Below are positions 37,617-49,529 of a DNA stretch of 64,000 nt, piece by piece. A program made the position numbers and the translations under genes. Within the stretch, counting starts at the first letter, position 1; each line of letters starts with the position of its first letter. This DNA comes from Circinella umbellata (lineage: Eukaryota; Mucoromycota; Mucoromycetes; Mucorales; Lichtheimiaceae): assembly GCA_025093555.1 (NCBI GenBank), contig JAIWNF010000065.1, forward strand, positions 124,001-188,000, in the 5' to 3' direction. The notes below the pieces were generated by a model that made no database searches, had not been told where the DNA came from, and worked only from the letters and a program-made list of their open reading frames with translations.

Positions 37617-39066
37617 TTGTGTCTCAGCAAAAATACGACAATTTACATTTCCACTGCTTGTCCAACAGATATACAATACGTTTGGTCAGCTAAGCTGTGC
37701 ATTAATAAAAACGATCCGGATGACAAGAAACGAGAAATGCAGCAAATGCATCGTGTTTATAGCAGTACTCTTTTTATCATTGTTTTGATGACAAAGTTTG
37801 AAGTTACATACTCGTATTTGTGTTTTGAAACAATACGTACAAGTAATTATAAAAGCAAGTATGGATATTGGAGCAGCCTTGAAAATGTAGCTTTCCATGA
37901 ATGGGCCCGTCGCTCATGGTGCCTTGAAGAATTTGCTCGGTCTCAATTTGTGCTTTATACTGGGTCTAGCTTTCATCTGTGGAACAGATAGTTGTGTCGA
38001 CGTAATGGTAACACAACCTTTATATCATTACAATGGTTATTTTACTATTTCCATTAGAGAATTTCAGTTGTCTACATCCACTACATTATACCATGCACAC
38101 AAACAAAAAAGCACAAAGGTGCATGACAAGATATTTGCTCTCGCAATATATATCCTGAGGTATTAATTGATTATAATGAGCCTATCAGCAAACCGATGAA
38201 CAAATTGTACGGCATACTTGGTTACTGTTGATATTCGATATTATTTTTCGACGTCGTTTACGTTGTTGATAAAATTGGAGTGGCAAAACGAAAAATGTTC
38301 GCTACTTATTCACCATCATGGATCAGTACAACTTATACTCATATACCTCACATTACAATTGTATAACCTGGCAACAATAAATAAACGCTCTAATTATTTT
38401 ACTGACGAAACAAATGCGAAATGGATTCGCTGTCGTACTGTCTGTGCAAAAATATTGAAGAAAAAATATAAATGCAGACAATTCCAGCCACCACCGCGCA
38501 TTAACGTTCTCTTCCCCGTTTCAGCAACGTCAAAAGATAAAAGTATGGGACACGAAAACCGCTTTGATGATAATACTGTATCAATCATATTTCGATGAAC
38601 ATGTCAATCCAGCACAACAACATTCCTCTTTTTCCGCACAAACACATGTAGCATCACGCTCACAATGATTATTAGTATCAGCACCAGAACCAAAAACAAA
38701 TAATATTGCGAATAGCAAGTCTTAATTGACGTTTGTGGCTTTACCAATAAAACTAGGCTACGTCAATTTTGATAAGCATCTTTCATATCCAGGATTCAGC
38801 TTCTATTAAACATGATTGAGAAAGAACGCATTCGTGGAAGCATCAAGGTGTCGTTGCTACCTTCTGTGAATAATAATAACCATGTAAGCTATTTGTCATT
38901 GACTGACGACACCTGTGCAAACATTATCATTTTTACTGGATTGGTATATACACCCTGTTTCCAGGAATTACGTAACCGTTATATGCCTGTTGTACGAAAA
39001 GAAAAAGATCACTACAAAATCATTAGGGTGTGCTTCTTACACAAATGTGTTGGTTATGCTACGTAA
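37617..39066 (+). pseudogene. HET-domain-like gene relic, 5'-truncated and frameshifted
   Basis: The first block contains IQYVWSAKLCINKNDPDDKK and REMQQMHRVYSSTLFIIVL, matching the HET heterokaryon-incompatibility pattern (LCINQ.D...K..Q...IY). It continues to EWARRSWCLEEFARSQFVLY, the HET W.R.W.LQE-like region. The frame breaks near 37975; CVDVMVTQPLYHYNGYF and STKVHDKIFALA follow in another frame to about 38160. A third frame gives IYPEVLIDYNEPISKPMN. Further coding-like blocks lie at 38390-38590 (TNAKWIRCRTVCAKILKKKY) and 38812-39066 (LSLTDDTCANIIIFTG, ending near KIIRVCFLHKCVG). The N-terminus is missing. HET domains act in non-self recognition in Ascomycota; no function can be claimed here. 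Confidence 0.65.
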
Positions 39067-40403
39067 TATAAAATCTATTCGAGAGATTTCTCTATTTGAT
39101 AATTTTAATATTCGTTTCATATACAGTTGATTAATATTATATGTATGTACGTATATATGTATTAAGTATTGTATAACCCCATCATAATAGTATAATTTTA
39201 ATAAGTAATATACCACATCAAACATAATCACGTATCAACTAGAAGGAAAACAGTGACCAGTAAAAAATATAATATGTTATATATATACTTATTCTTATTC
39301 TTATAATCTAAAAAAGTTCCTTGCCCATCCTGGGTACCCTGCGGGACACTGGCAAGATTTCAAGAGTAAATGCATTAAGAAAAAAAGAAGAGTTGTAAGT
39401 TGTAAAATTTTACCCAATTCAATACAGTCAAACGCTCTTCTTCATCCAAGTAAATCTTGCTGTTTTATTCATGTTCTCGTTTGACGTACATAGTATATTT
39501 TGCTAATTAGCTAGAATAACTATATGAATAGATTTTGTTCTTCTATTTGTGCTTTTTTCTATGTAGTTTGAATCAAAAACATACGCACCAAAAAATTAAG
39601 TAAGTGACAGTTTAAATAATATAACAGTAATAATAGCTATTGGTAAATAAGTACTATTTGTAGTCGTCTTTTTTACATATCATATAAAAACAAAAGAGTA
39701 TGTAACAATACGTATGAAGAAAAAAGACTAATATGTAATGGCACACTATTATAAGTAATCACTTTTGTGTTTTATGTAGCAATTGATAAAAACAAGTCTT
39801 GAGAGACCTGCTTTTTTTTATTGAGATATAGTGATTATATGCTTACGTATTATGAGAGATATACAAAAAACATACAAACTTGGAGTCGCTGTATTATATT
39901 ACAGACAATGAGGCACCGTAATAATAAATGATATGAATTATATAGTCCATCCATTATGTGTGTACCTGTTTCCTTTTTCATAAAAATTATCATTAATAAA
40001 TGTTTCAGTAACTACAAGGATTTTTTTTATTCGTCAAGGGGTTCTTTAAATGGTTTCCTAGTAATTGTTGTTCCTGTGGGTACTCTTTTTTTTCATGCAT
40101 AATAACTCAGGTTGGCTGTAAATGATGGTTATTATTCCTACTAGCCGAAATATCCAGCCACGTTCAGCGCAGCGCCTTCGGGTAAATGACCTTAATTGAA
40201 CATTCTAAAAATAGTGCACAACCTTCATAGTAAATTTGCTTTAAACGTAAACAACCCAGACCTTTTTTTATTTTCTTTTTATAAGTTGCTTCTCTACTTC
40301 TCTTCTCTTTCTCTTTCTCTCTCTCTCACACACACACACATAATCTTACATTTCTCATTTTCTAACCTTTCCTTTTTTATATACTTATAAAACAATAACA
40401 ATA
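39067..40403. other. Intergenic with SEC9 promoter at the right end
   Basis: AT-rich and without a gene. A compact hairpin-prone patch lies at 39320-39356 (CTTGCC/GGCAAG closing stem around the palindrome GGGTACCC). A GC-rich patch follows at 40155-40180. From 40289 a coding-strand CT tract grading into a CA run precedes the SEC9 ATG. Confidence 0.5.
40289..40340 (+). promoter_or_regulatory. Pyrimidine tract and CA run upstream of SEC9
   Basis: An almost pure C/T stretch followed by (CA)n ends about 64 bp before the start codon. It is probably the initiator and 5' UTR region. Confidence 0.45.
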
Positions 40404-41585
40404 ATGGGCTTTTTCTCGAGATCAAAAAAAGATAAGGGTTCACCTTCCATCTCTTCCGAATCAACCAACCCTTTTGAATCAGACGGTGCAAGCACTGCAG
40501 GTTATTCTACACAATCTACAGCTCCTCCCTCATATAAAAGCACACCTTCTCAAGATTATGCTTCACCTCAACAAGGAAGTGGTGGTCGTTATGGTACTCG
40601 ACGTGATGACCAATATGAAGCTGAACAACGAAATGAATTATTTGCTGGTGCTAGTGACCGTCGTGTTCCTCCTTCACAACGTTATGGTGGTTATGATGAC
40701 GAGGAACAAGATGAAGGTCGTGATGCTTATGGAAGAAATAACCGTTATGCAGATGAAGAAGACGAAGAAGTCGGTCAAATTAAATCACAAATTCGAAATG
40801 TCAAACAAGATTCTTTGGAAAGTACTCGTAGAGCACTTCAAAAACTTAATGAAACTGAAGCGTCAGCAGCTAATACCATGAACATGCTTGGTCAACAATC
40901 TTGTAAGTTAACAATGAGCCGGGGGAGGGTCATAATATATATATCAGTTAATGTGTATGTGTGTGCGGAATGGGTATCAGCTTTTTTTTTCTTTTTTGAA
41001 AGATAATAATTAATTAACCTTATAAATTGATTAAAAATAGCTCAACTTGCCAATGTGGATCGAAACCTTGATTTATCCAAGGCATACTCTGATCGAGCTT
41101 CGAACCAAGCCAATGAATTACAACAATTGAATCGATCTATCTTTATTCCTGTTGTCAAGAATCCATTTAACAAAAGTAAACGTCAACAACGAGAAATTGA
41201 AAGTCTTCAAAGAGATCAACGAGAACATATGGAAGAACGTGATCGTATTCGTCAATATGAATATGAATCCAATGCCCGTATTGAACAAGCACAACGTCGA
41301 AATGATCGTGTTTCGGCAAATGCAGGATACCGCCGTGGTCGTTCTGACGCCGATAAACGAAGATACCAATTTGAAGCAGATTCTGAAGATGATGCTGTTG
41401 AAGATGAAATTGATGAAAATTTGGACTTACTTGGAGGTGCTACTGCACGTTTGAAGAACATGGCTTTGACCATGAACGAAGAATTGGATAGTCAAAATAA
41501 ACAATTGGATAAGGTTAACAAAAAGGTTGATCCACTTTCTGAGAAACTGGTTGCTACTACTCACAGACTCAACAAAACCAGATAA
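40404..41585 (+). CDS. SEC9: SNAP-25-like t-SNARE Sec9 (2 exons)
   Basis: This is the plasma-membrane Qbc-SNARE that pairs with an Sso-type syntaxin and a Snc-type synaptobrevin to fuse secretory vesicles. Exons 40404-40902 and 41041-41585 give 347 aa. An S/P/Y-rich, then acidic, N-terminus is followed by the Qb helix (QDSLESTRRALQKLNETE, central glutamine in LGQQSSQL). A basic linker follows (SKRQQREIESLQRDQREHM). The Qc helix is DEIDENLDLLGGATARLKNM with its central glutamine in LDSQNKQLD. There is no transmembrane segment and no cysteine cluster, as in yeast Sec9 and unlike palmitoylated animal SNAP-25. The intron sits at the Qb central layer. The gene converges on the coiled-coil gene at 42053. 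Confidence 0.95.
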
Positions 41586-42052
41586 ACAACATACTCTTAC
41601 ATATCCATTCATTCATCTACCCTGTCTTTTCTTTTCACTTTTATCACATCATTTTGATTTTAAATCATACGTAAATAAAAAAAAAATCATGGTTTTATAT
41701 ATTATAATTTAAATAAATAAACGTTGTAATATCATCAAAAAAAAAAGCAAGTTATTTTCTTTTTAATAATTAATAATAATAGATATTATTTTTCTTTTTG
41801 TAGTTGAGAATATTTTATAAAGGAAAAATAAAAATAAAAAAGAGAGAGAGAGACAAAAGGTTTTTTACTGTACACAAACTAAATAAATAAGAAAAGGGAT
41901 GGTTGTTAGGATAAAGGGGAGATACGCGCTGTTGAATAGAAATAAGGAAGAAATTACAAAAAAAAAAAAAATACAAAAAATAATAAAAATAAAAATATAT
42001 ATGCGAAAATAAAAGTTTAAGAAAAAAAAAGAGGGGGTAGGTAGGAGAGACA
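41586..42052. other. Convergent 3' intergenic region
   Basis: This 467-bp stretch separates the stop codons of SEC9 and the minus-strand coiled-coil gene. It has AATAAA-type signals on both strands (for example near 41713 and 41880) and A-rich runs. No gene is seen. Confidence 0.55.
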
Positions 42053-43906
42053 TTAATGTGCGGTCATGTTATTGGGATAGTTATTATTTTGAGCTTTAAT
42101 AGTAGAATCAGGACCTTCTAAACGACGTAATGCTTCGAGATAAGGATCATGTTCTTCTTCAAACATGTCGTCCTTCATATAGTTACTATACATAGCCTCA
42201 AAATTATTATGATTCATTGAAGGGGGTCGATCCTTTTTTTGCTTTTGACTAAGGTCATTATTACTGCCATTGCCATAGTAATCTGCTGCTGTGGAAGAAG
42301 ACCATGAAGTGACAGAAGAATTTACGGATTCTTCTTGGAAAGAACTAATAGAGCCACGTGCTGAGGATTTGGATGGTGAAGTAGCACTAGTAGGAGGTAC
42401 CGGAGGTAATGGTTCACGTGGAGGTGCACTGGGAGGAGGTGTGTTTCTACCATCTACAATAGGACTTTGTCTTTGTTGTTGATGATAAGGATAATATTGT
42501 TGTTGTTGTTGCTGTTGCTGTTGTTCAGGTCGAGCAAGTTCAGCTAAAATATCAAATGAAGAAGTCCCTGGACGACTTGCACCGAGTTTTACTTTTTTAA
42601 GAATATCTTCACGTTCATTAAGTAATTGCGTTAATAATGTCCGTTTATCTTCCAATTCTATCCTTTGAGATTCTACTTGTTCCCGTAAAGCACGTTCTGA
42701 ATTATTGTTGTTACTACTGTTTTCTAAAGTTGGACTAGCCAAACTAGCATTACGTGGTGGACGGGACGCTATCTTGGGTGCAGTAGTTGGAGAAAAAACA
42801 AGCTTAGATTCAAGCGTTGTAATTAATTCTTCTTGTTTTTTTAAAACTTCTTGTAAAGTTTTCGTACGTAATCTTTCTTGTTCTAATTCAGATAGATAAT
42901 GCTGTACCGCAATTTTAGTTCCTTGATCAGCGGCCCGGAGTTGTTCTGTAAGAAAAGCGATCTTTTCTTCGGGAGGAGCATTTTCATTACCGCTGTATCG
43001 AATACTGCCTTGTTCTAATTTAGAACGTTGTTCGCTAAATGAAGAATTTTCACCACATTCTTCTTCTTCTTCTTCATCTTCGTAAGCATCAAGAAGATCA
43101 TGCATGAATTCACTATTACCATCTTCTTCATCATCTTGTTGTTGTTCGTCGTTGTTATTATATTCGTTTCCATCATATTGTTGTTGTTGCTGTTGTTTAT
43201 CTTGTTGACCAAAAATTCCTGAAAGTCTATCTTGAAATACTGGAGAAACAGGTGTATTTATTTGACCTTGACGTTCACGAAACATACGTAATTCTTGTTC
43301 TAAACCATCTCGTTCTTCAGAAACTTGTTCCAATTTTTGTGCAAGATATTCCACTCGAATTTCATAATCGCGGACTTTGGTAGCATCTGCTTCATATGTT
43401 GCAATTTGATCTTTCAAGGTTTTAAGTTCTTCTTCAGCTGCTTCAGCCTTTTCAACCGATTCTTGGTAAAGTACAGAAAGTTCTTGTGATAAATTATCAA
43501 CTTGTGTTCGTGTTAAACCGTTTCTTATTGCTGTCTTTGTATTCGTGGTCTTTGGTGCGGAAATAGGTTTAGTAGGTACCGAGCGAATGTTAGAAAGATC
43601 ATTATTGTTAGTAGACGTTGGTTTTAAAATATTATTAATATTGTTTTTTGTTGGGCTATTAGGTGATTTTGGTGATGGAGGTCGTGGACGTGTAGGAATT
43701 GTTGTATTTTCATTTCCAAATTTACTTAATAACGAAGCAACACCATTACCACCACCTGTACGGATACGATTTAATTCTTTAATAGCTGCTTCGGTAGTCG
43801 GCTTATTATTATTTGATGACGTTGAAATAGGTTGTGGTTGCTGTGGTTGTTGGTCCAACCGTTCATCACTATTATTCAAGAAAGCAACAGCCGATAACAC
43901 GCTCAT
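42053..43906 (-). CDS. Coiled-coil protein of unknown function, single exon
   Basis: 617 aa in one uninterrupted frame starting MSVLSAVAFLNNSDERLD. I do not recognise the family. The first 130 residues are low complexity (PQQPQP, N-runs, PRPPSPKSPNSPTK). A long heptad-rich coiled coil follows (about residues 135-215: LSQELSVLYQESVEKAEAAE, EYLAQKLEQVSEERDGLEQ). Next come Q/N/D/E-rich stretches, a second coiled coil (about 310-375 and 400-440), and a proline-rich segment (PPPSAPPREPLPPVPP) that could bind SH3 domains. The C-terminus is polar (MFEEEHDPYLEALRRLEGPD). The architecture suggests a cytoskeletal or cell-polarity scaffold, which is inference only. The lack of introns sets it apart from most neighbours. 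Confidence 0.8.
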   Translation of the reverse strand: MSVLSAVAFLNNSDERLDQQPQQPQPISTSSNNNKPTTEAAIKELNRIRTGGGNGVASLLSKFGNENTTIPTRPRPPSPKSPNSPTKNNINNILKPTSTNNNDLSNIRSVPTKPISAPKTTNTKTAIRNGLTRTQVDNLSQELSVLYQESVEKAEAAEEELKTLKDQIATYEADATKVRDYEIRVEYLAQKLEQVSEERDGLEQELRMFRERQGQINTPVSPVFQDRLSGIFGQQDKQQQQQQYDGNEYNNNDEQQQDDEEDGNSEFMHDLLDAYEDEEEEEECGENSSFSEQRSKLEQGSIRYSGNENAPPEEKIAFLTEQLRAADQGTKIAVQHYLSELEQERLRTKTLQEVLKKQEELITTLESKLVFSPTTAPKIASRPPRNASLASPTLENSSNNNNSERALREQVESQRIELEDKRTLLTQLLNEREDILKKVKLGASRPGTSSFDILAELARPEQQQQQQQQQYYPYHQQQRQSPIVDGRNTPPPSAPPREPLPPVPPTSATSPSKSSARGSISSFQEESVNSSVTSWSSSTAADYYGNGSNNDLSQKQKKDRPPSMNHNNFEAMYSNYMKDDMFEEEHDPYLEALRRLEGPDSTIKAQNNNYPNNMTAH

Positions 43907-44551
43907 GATTTAACTGATTAAATTAAAAAATTGATGTGTCAAAAATAATAACACTTTTGTTTTTATCGGTGTCGTTTTCCGTTTGTCAATTTTTTTTTTT
44001 TTTTGGTTCCCCAAAACTTTATAGAAAAATAAAAAGGTATGAATCCAAAAATAAAATATGACACTTAAAAGGTGTATAAATGTTTTATGACGATCAGGGG
44101 TGGGAGGAGAGGGAAAAGGAAAAAAAAAAAGCGAGAGAGAAAAGAATATGAAGAGGGAAAGCGGAGAGAAAGTTTAAAAAAAAAGCGTCGGGTGTTTTTG
44201 AATTGAATTGAATTAAAAAATCAGCCAATGAATAAAAGAGTTTATTTATTTAAAGCTCGTGCGCTTTTGACGACCTTATTCAAAAAAGGTAAGTTCAAGC
44301 GTGTTGAGTGTCCTTGGTTATTTTGTATTAACGTGGTAAATAATCAATCTTACACAACAGTTTACACTAATATCATTTAATATATTGTTTCTATTATTAT
44401 TATTATATCCAAAAATTGTTATATTTCTATCCAAAACCATATATTTACACCGAAAATAACGTTTGACAAGTAGCAGAAAAAAAAAAAGATCTTCATTCAT
44501 TAAAAGTATTATAAAAAAAAATACAAATATTTTTATAAAAATGATAATGTT
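43907..44551 (-). promoter_or_regulatory. Promoter of the coiled-coil gene and MED16 3' flank
   Basis: About 44098-44182 is almost pure purine on the plus strand, that is, a CT tract on the transcribed strand of the coiled-coil gene. The remaining AT-rich part next to 44552 should hold the MED16 poly(A) site. No other gene is seen. Confidence 0.45.
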
Positions 44552-47500
44552 TTAAGTAAATAATGATCTACTTTGTCGAAATGGAATACTAGTGAATAAA
44601 CCACCACAAACACATCGTCGACCTAAACTACGATACCATAATGCATATGAACATGGATCTGATTCATTTACTCCAGGCATAGCATATTGTTGACATCGTA
44701 CACAACACCATACATGTTTTGCAGTAGAAGGTATCCTTCGTTTTTGTATCACATCAATCATATCATCAGTATCGCGTTCTAGGTATATTGCTGGCTGAGC
44801 ACATTTCTCAGCAAAGTCATTAGTGATTTTTCGTAACTTGTCTATTTTATCGGAAGGTAATCTCGAATGAAGTAATAAATCCCAACAATTTTGTTGCTCT
44901 AAAATATCAATGCCAAAAAAAAAACCCAATAAGTCTTCTTTCTCTTTCTTTCGTCACTTATTCGACTTGTAGAAAGTCAGTCAAATATGAATATTTACCT
45001 TTATCATTATCATCAGCATCACCCAGTGCTTTTAAGAATGCTAACATATCCTGTAAAGAGACTGGCTCGTTTTTAAGAACATTGCTGGCATACTTTTGCA
45101 GTAATGGTGTTGATTCAGGATGACGTTTAAGTTCATAAGAAGAGGATCGAGTAAAACGTATAAATTCATTCACCACGACTAATATTTTACATAATGCTAA
45201 TCTTGATTCTTTGTGATAAAGTAATATCGCATGAGAAGAACGTGCAGAAATATCAGCGAATTCTAATGAATTTAAGTTTTTTATTTTTAATTTTTAATAC
45301 ATCTTTATATATTTTATATTTTAGAAAAAGAAATACAAGTTCAACTTTTCTTACTTGAATTTTTTGGTCGTTTACAATTGAATAATGTGTTCCATTTACG
45401 TAAAATCCATCGTACAAAATCCAATGTCCATGTAGTTAATGATATTAATGACCATAAACTATCTATAAATAATCATTAAAATAAAAAAAGTTAAACTTTT
45501 GTTCCTTTATCATAACAATCTAAATTGGATGTTACCTGCTTCAAATTCTAAACTTTGTCCTTCTTCTGAAATTTTCAAGTCATCTATAATAAAAAGAAAA
45601 AGACACTGTTAATATTGACGAAACATACTTTTAACTATTTATATAAGATCCTACCTAGTACTTTTGTAATGGTTGTAAAATCTGATTTACAACTACCAAT
45701 AAAACACTCAAGAATGACAGGTAATTGTATTGCCTTACTTAAATTAACATATTGAATATTTGTAGAAGATAATCGTCTATAAAAAAGATAAATTTTATAT
45801 TTTTAATCAGATATATGTAATTATTATTATAATAGTAATATTGATTTTACCTGCAAGTTCCTAAAGCTAAACCATAAGCTCTACCTCGTTGTGGTAAATT
45901 CCAATCACGTATTCCAGAAAGTCCATCAGGTTGTGGAGATATCAAAATATCATTAACATGATTATGATTACAAAAGACTTGATAGGTCATCATTGCATCA
46001 CTAATAATTTCTTCGGCGGTATTCTCTATATTTATTATTAGCATTATTATTATTATTAAATATCTCAAATAGATTATAAAAATAATTACCTTTTACATTG
46101 GGTAATTGACTTAATCTTACTAATTCGGAAATCAAATCCAAATCATCGGATTGATTAAGTAATGTAAGTTTTATTAATTTACTAATCATTGATAATTCAC
46201 CTGATAAAATAATTAAATAAATTTAGTAACTAAGTTTCTTATTTAATTACGTCATATAACTAGTACCTGAATTATCTGTATTATTATTATTGCTTTCTTG
46301 ATCTGTATTTGTTACACGCATAACTGCTAATCTTCCAGAATAAAGTAAACAAATAACGTGTGTTTCATTTGGAGACATAGTTAATCCAGCAACTGCATCT
46401 AAATCATTACTTTGATTATATTTATGTGGTCCACCTGCTTTCCAAAAATTGGGACCAATCGATTGTTCTACTTTTCCCATATTCGATTGACTACGTGCCA
46501 TTCCTGGATATATATCATCACGCAATTCAATATGAACACTACCATCAGATAAACCAAGTACAAGACCACCATATCGAGTATTTGAAATACATGTAATAAA
46601 ATGATCGGGTATAGCGAATCCAGAAATAAAATCCAAACACTGTTTTTCATACACATTATTAAAATACATGAGTACATCATATCAATAATAATAATAAGAA
46701 TAATAAGAATAACTCACCAATTTTTCAGATATCATGACAGTTCCACTAAAGTTTTCACTTGCAATTGCATCACCAGGCATTTTAATTGTTTTATGCTGTA
46801 AACCCCATTTACCAAAATATCCATTTCCACCTATAAAAAATAATCACTTTCTATTTTAATATACTAAATCTTCTACCATTATAAAAAAACAATAAGAACT
46901 TACTATTTGAATCAGCAAATGCTACAGCAAGCTCAATACTAGAATATTTCCGTGTCAATAATATTTGTGATACACCCAATGATCCGTTTGCAAAATCACC
47001 AATAGAAGATTGTAAAATGCGTGGGCTCAAATTAAGTTTAGTAATAGATTGACAATGAATAGCTCCTTCATTTACACGTCCAGGAAATCGTATTCTTATT
47101 TTATATAAATGAATGACATTTGGTTTTGTGTTCGCTTGTTGTGCTGCAAGTAACAAACTACCATCTAATAAAACCAACAATGAAAATATATATCATTATT
47201 ATTATTATTATTATCCTCGTTTAATGATATTAAGAAGATAAGTATTCTTTTTTTTTCTTACCATTATCAAATGTCAAAGATGCATGTGATATCCGATACC
47301 ATTGTCCTGAATTAGCCAAATTCATGCCAAAACAACCGATATCTGCACGACCTAAACCCATATGTCCAGTATGTGGTAAGGATGATGAAAATTGTGAAAA
47401 TATTTTATCACCTTGTTGAAAATGAACACTGATTTCACCATGAACTGTTACTACAACAAGAGCAAGATAACCATAAGGATTACGTGGACCTACAAATGGT

Positions 47501-48298
47501 TCTCTAATAAACTTTTCTTGTGGTTGATCTGCTAATGGTATATCATACTAATATAACCCAAAAAATAATGGACTGTTATTATTTAAATTATTTTTGATCC
47601 AAAAAAAAAAAAGGGAACTCACCAATCGATCAGTGTTTAACCATAATAAAGCTGCTGGTGATTGATGTAAATCATTACTGTATGTCATAGACCAATTATC
47701 CGAAGAATTCTATATACATATTAATAAATATATATATGTGTGTGTATATATTTTTCCCTTTTGTTCGTTAGTTACTCATAATGGTTTTAATATTAGCAAA
47801 ATAATAAACACATACGCCTAAATTCCAAAGAGCTAATTTTCCAGTTTCATCTACTGATGCAAGTGTAGTTCCTTTTTGATTCCACACGAGATGTGTAATT
47901 GTATGTTGGTCGTGATATTTTTCTGCTAATCGTATTGGTGTCTTGTTCAAAATAGTTTTATTATTAGTATTATTATTATTGTTGGCTTTTGTTATTGCTC
48001 CTGGTAAAGTAGTATTATTATTACTGGTAGGTGATATCGATGAATTTGTATCAGTAGTAGTAGTAGGTAGATCAAGGGTGTAATGATCACCCGTTAAAGC
48101 ATGAATTCCTGGCCCATTAGGTTTTGGAGGTGTCGTAATAACTACACTATGTATGGAAGTGCATATATGTTGTGGTGCTTGACGATGTAATAAGTTGGAT
48201 AAAATACATTTTGCTGGGTATCGTGCAATAGAATCAGTTTTTGAAGTTGTTGTTGGTTCCACGCGTCTACGTTTTTTCGAATTCATTTCAACCACCAT
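44552..48298 (-). CDS. MED16: Mediator tail subunit Med16 (13 exons)
   Basis: Med16 (Sin4 in yeast) is a tail-module subunit of Mediator, which links transcription activators to RNA polymerase II. Minus-strand exons: 48298-47816, 47709-47623, 47547-47262, 47164-46904, 46830-46718, 46639-46267, 46200-46090, 46025-45851, 45776-45655, 45583-45536, 45462-45355, 45262-44999, 44898-44552; they sum to 925 aa. The N-terminal basic stretch (NSKKRRRVEP) resembles a nuclear localisation signal. A beta-propeller follows, with WD-like units such as HTITHLVWNQKGTTLASVDE. The C-terminus has the Med16 cysteine pattern CVRCQQYAMPG ... WYRSLGRRCVCGGLF. Two asparagine/threonine-rich loops lie in exon 1. It is transcribed divergently from CHZ1. 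Confidence 0.9.
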
Positions 48299-48727
48299 TT
48301 TTTAAAAAAAACAAATGAGGCGTGCTTATATTTAGAAAACGGAGGAAGAAAAGGAAGGAGGAGGAGGAAATAGACACAAAAGATTATATAAATCAAAAAA
48401 AAAATATACACACACAGAGACACACAACAACAACAACAATAATATGTATACACGAAATAGAACGAGAAAAAAAAATGTATATAATATATTCAAAAAGGCC
48501 TAGGACTCAGTAGTAATAAGAAAGGAAGTTGTGTGTGTGACTTATAAAACCTTTTGGACACTACAAAATGTTCCTGATAGGAAAAAAAAAATTGTGTAGC
48601 CAAAAAAAAAAAAAAAAGTCGTCGCGTTTTTTCCTTGTCGTCCTCCTTTTTTTTTTTATTGTTCAAACTTTCTCCTTTTTGTTTTTTTCTTTCACTTAAC
48701 TCTTATATATAAAAAAATAATATAACA
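48299..48727. promoter_or_regulatory. Divergent promoter shared by MED16 and CHZ1
   Basis: Only 429 bp separate the two start codons. The MED16 side has a GGAGGAAGAAAAGGAAGGAG run (48340-48371; CT-rich on its own coding strand). The CHZ1 side has a CT/T-rich tract (48619-48695). The middle is CA-, AC- and A-rich. Confidence 0.6.
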
Positions 48728-49529
48728 ATGTCTGATATGCGATCAAAGTTACAAGCTCTTGCTAACAAGAGACGTAATGAGAATAGTGAATCACCCAGAC
48801 CAAAGAAAGCAAAGACTACCTCTACTACTAAAACTGAAAGGTTATTATTTTATTATTATAATTATTTCGCTTATCTTTCTCACCTTTTTTATATGATCAT
48901 TTTTTGACACGAAAAATTAATTTTTATTTTATCTCTATCGAATCAGTTCCAGACCTACCGTATCAAAAAATCGCAGTCGACCTACTAAAAAAGATCCTTT
49001 TGTTGTGGATTCAGAAGAAGAAGAAGAAGAAGATATTGATGAAAGTGATGGTAAAGAAAGATTTATTATAATAGAAAAAGTTTTTACACGTTACCTAATT
49101 TACGTCTATATACTTAATATGAATTTATAAAAAATAGAAGATGAAGAAGACGAAGAAGATGATGATGTAGCCTCATCGGATGAAGATATCAAAAAGAAAA
49201 AGAACAAAACCGTTAGAAAGGAACAAATCAAAAAGAAGACTAGCTCAAGTAGTAGTAGTAGTAGCAACAAGAAACTAAAGCCTAAGAAAGGTAGTGATGA
49301 CGAAGCCTCTGGTGCGGAAGACAAAAGTGATATTTCAGGTAATAAAACAAACTACTTGTAGGAACCAATAAAATCATGCTTATACACATGCACACATATT
49401 AATATATATAATATAGAGGATGAATTGGAGGCATTGGATACATCTGTTATTATTCCAGGCGGCCGAAGGACACGCGGTAGAAAGATTGACTACCGTCAAT
49501 TTGGTCAAGATCCTGTAGATGAAGAATAA
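48728..49529 (+). CDS. CHZ1: Histone H2A.Z chaperone Chz1 (4 exons)
   Basis: Chz1 binds H2A.Z-H2B dimers and delivers them to the SWR1 remodeller. Exons 48728-48840, 48947-49050, 49138-49338 and 49417-49529 give 176 aa, close to the yeast protein. The diagnostic CHZ motif is at the C-terminus: DELEALDTSVIIPGGRRTRG followed by RKIDYRQFG (yeast has DTSNII..GRRTRGK.IDY). The rest is highly charged and probably disordered: acidic blocks (DSEEEEEEDID; DEDEEDEEDDD) that would contact histones, lysine-rich blocks (KKKKNKTVRKEQIKKK) and a serine run. The gene is divergent from MED16. Confidence 0.9.

Noticed and set aside
38394..38588. Minus-strand frame opposite the HET relic
   Set aside because: The plus strand carries the recognisable relic pieces, so this is a shadow frame.
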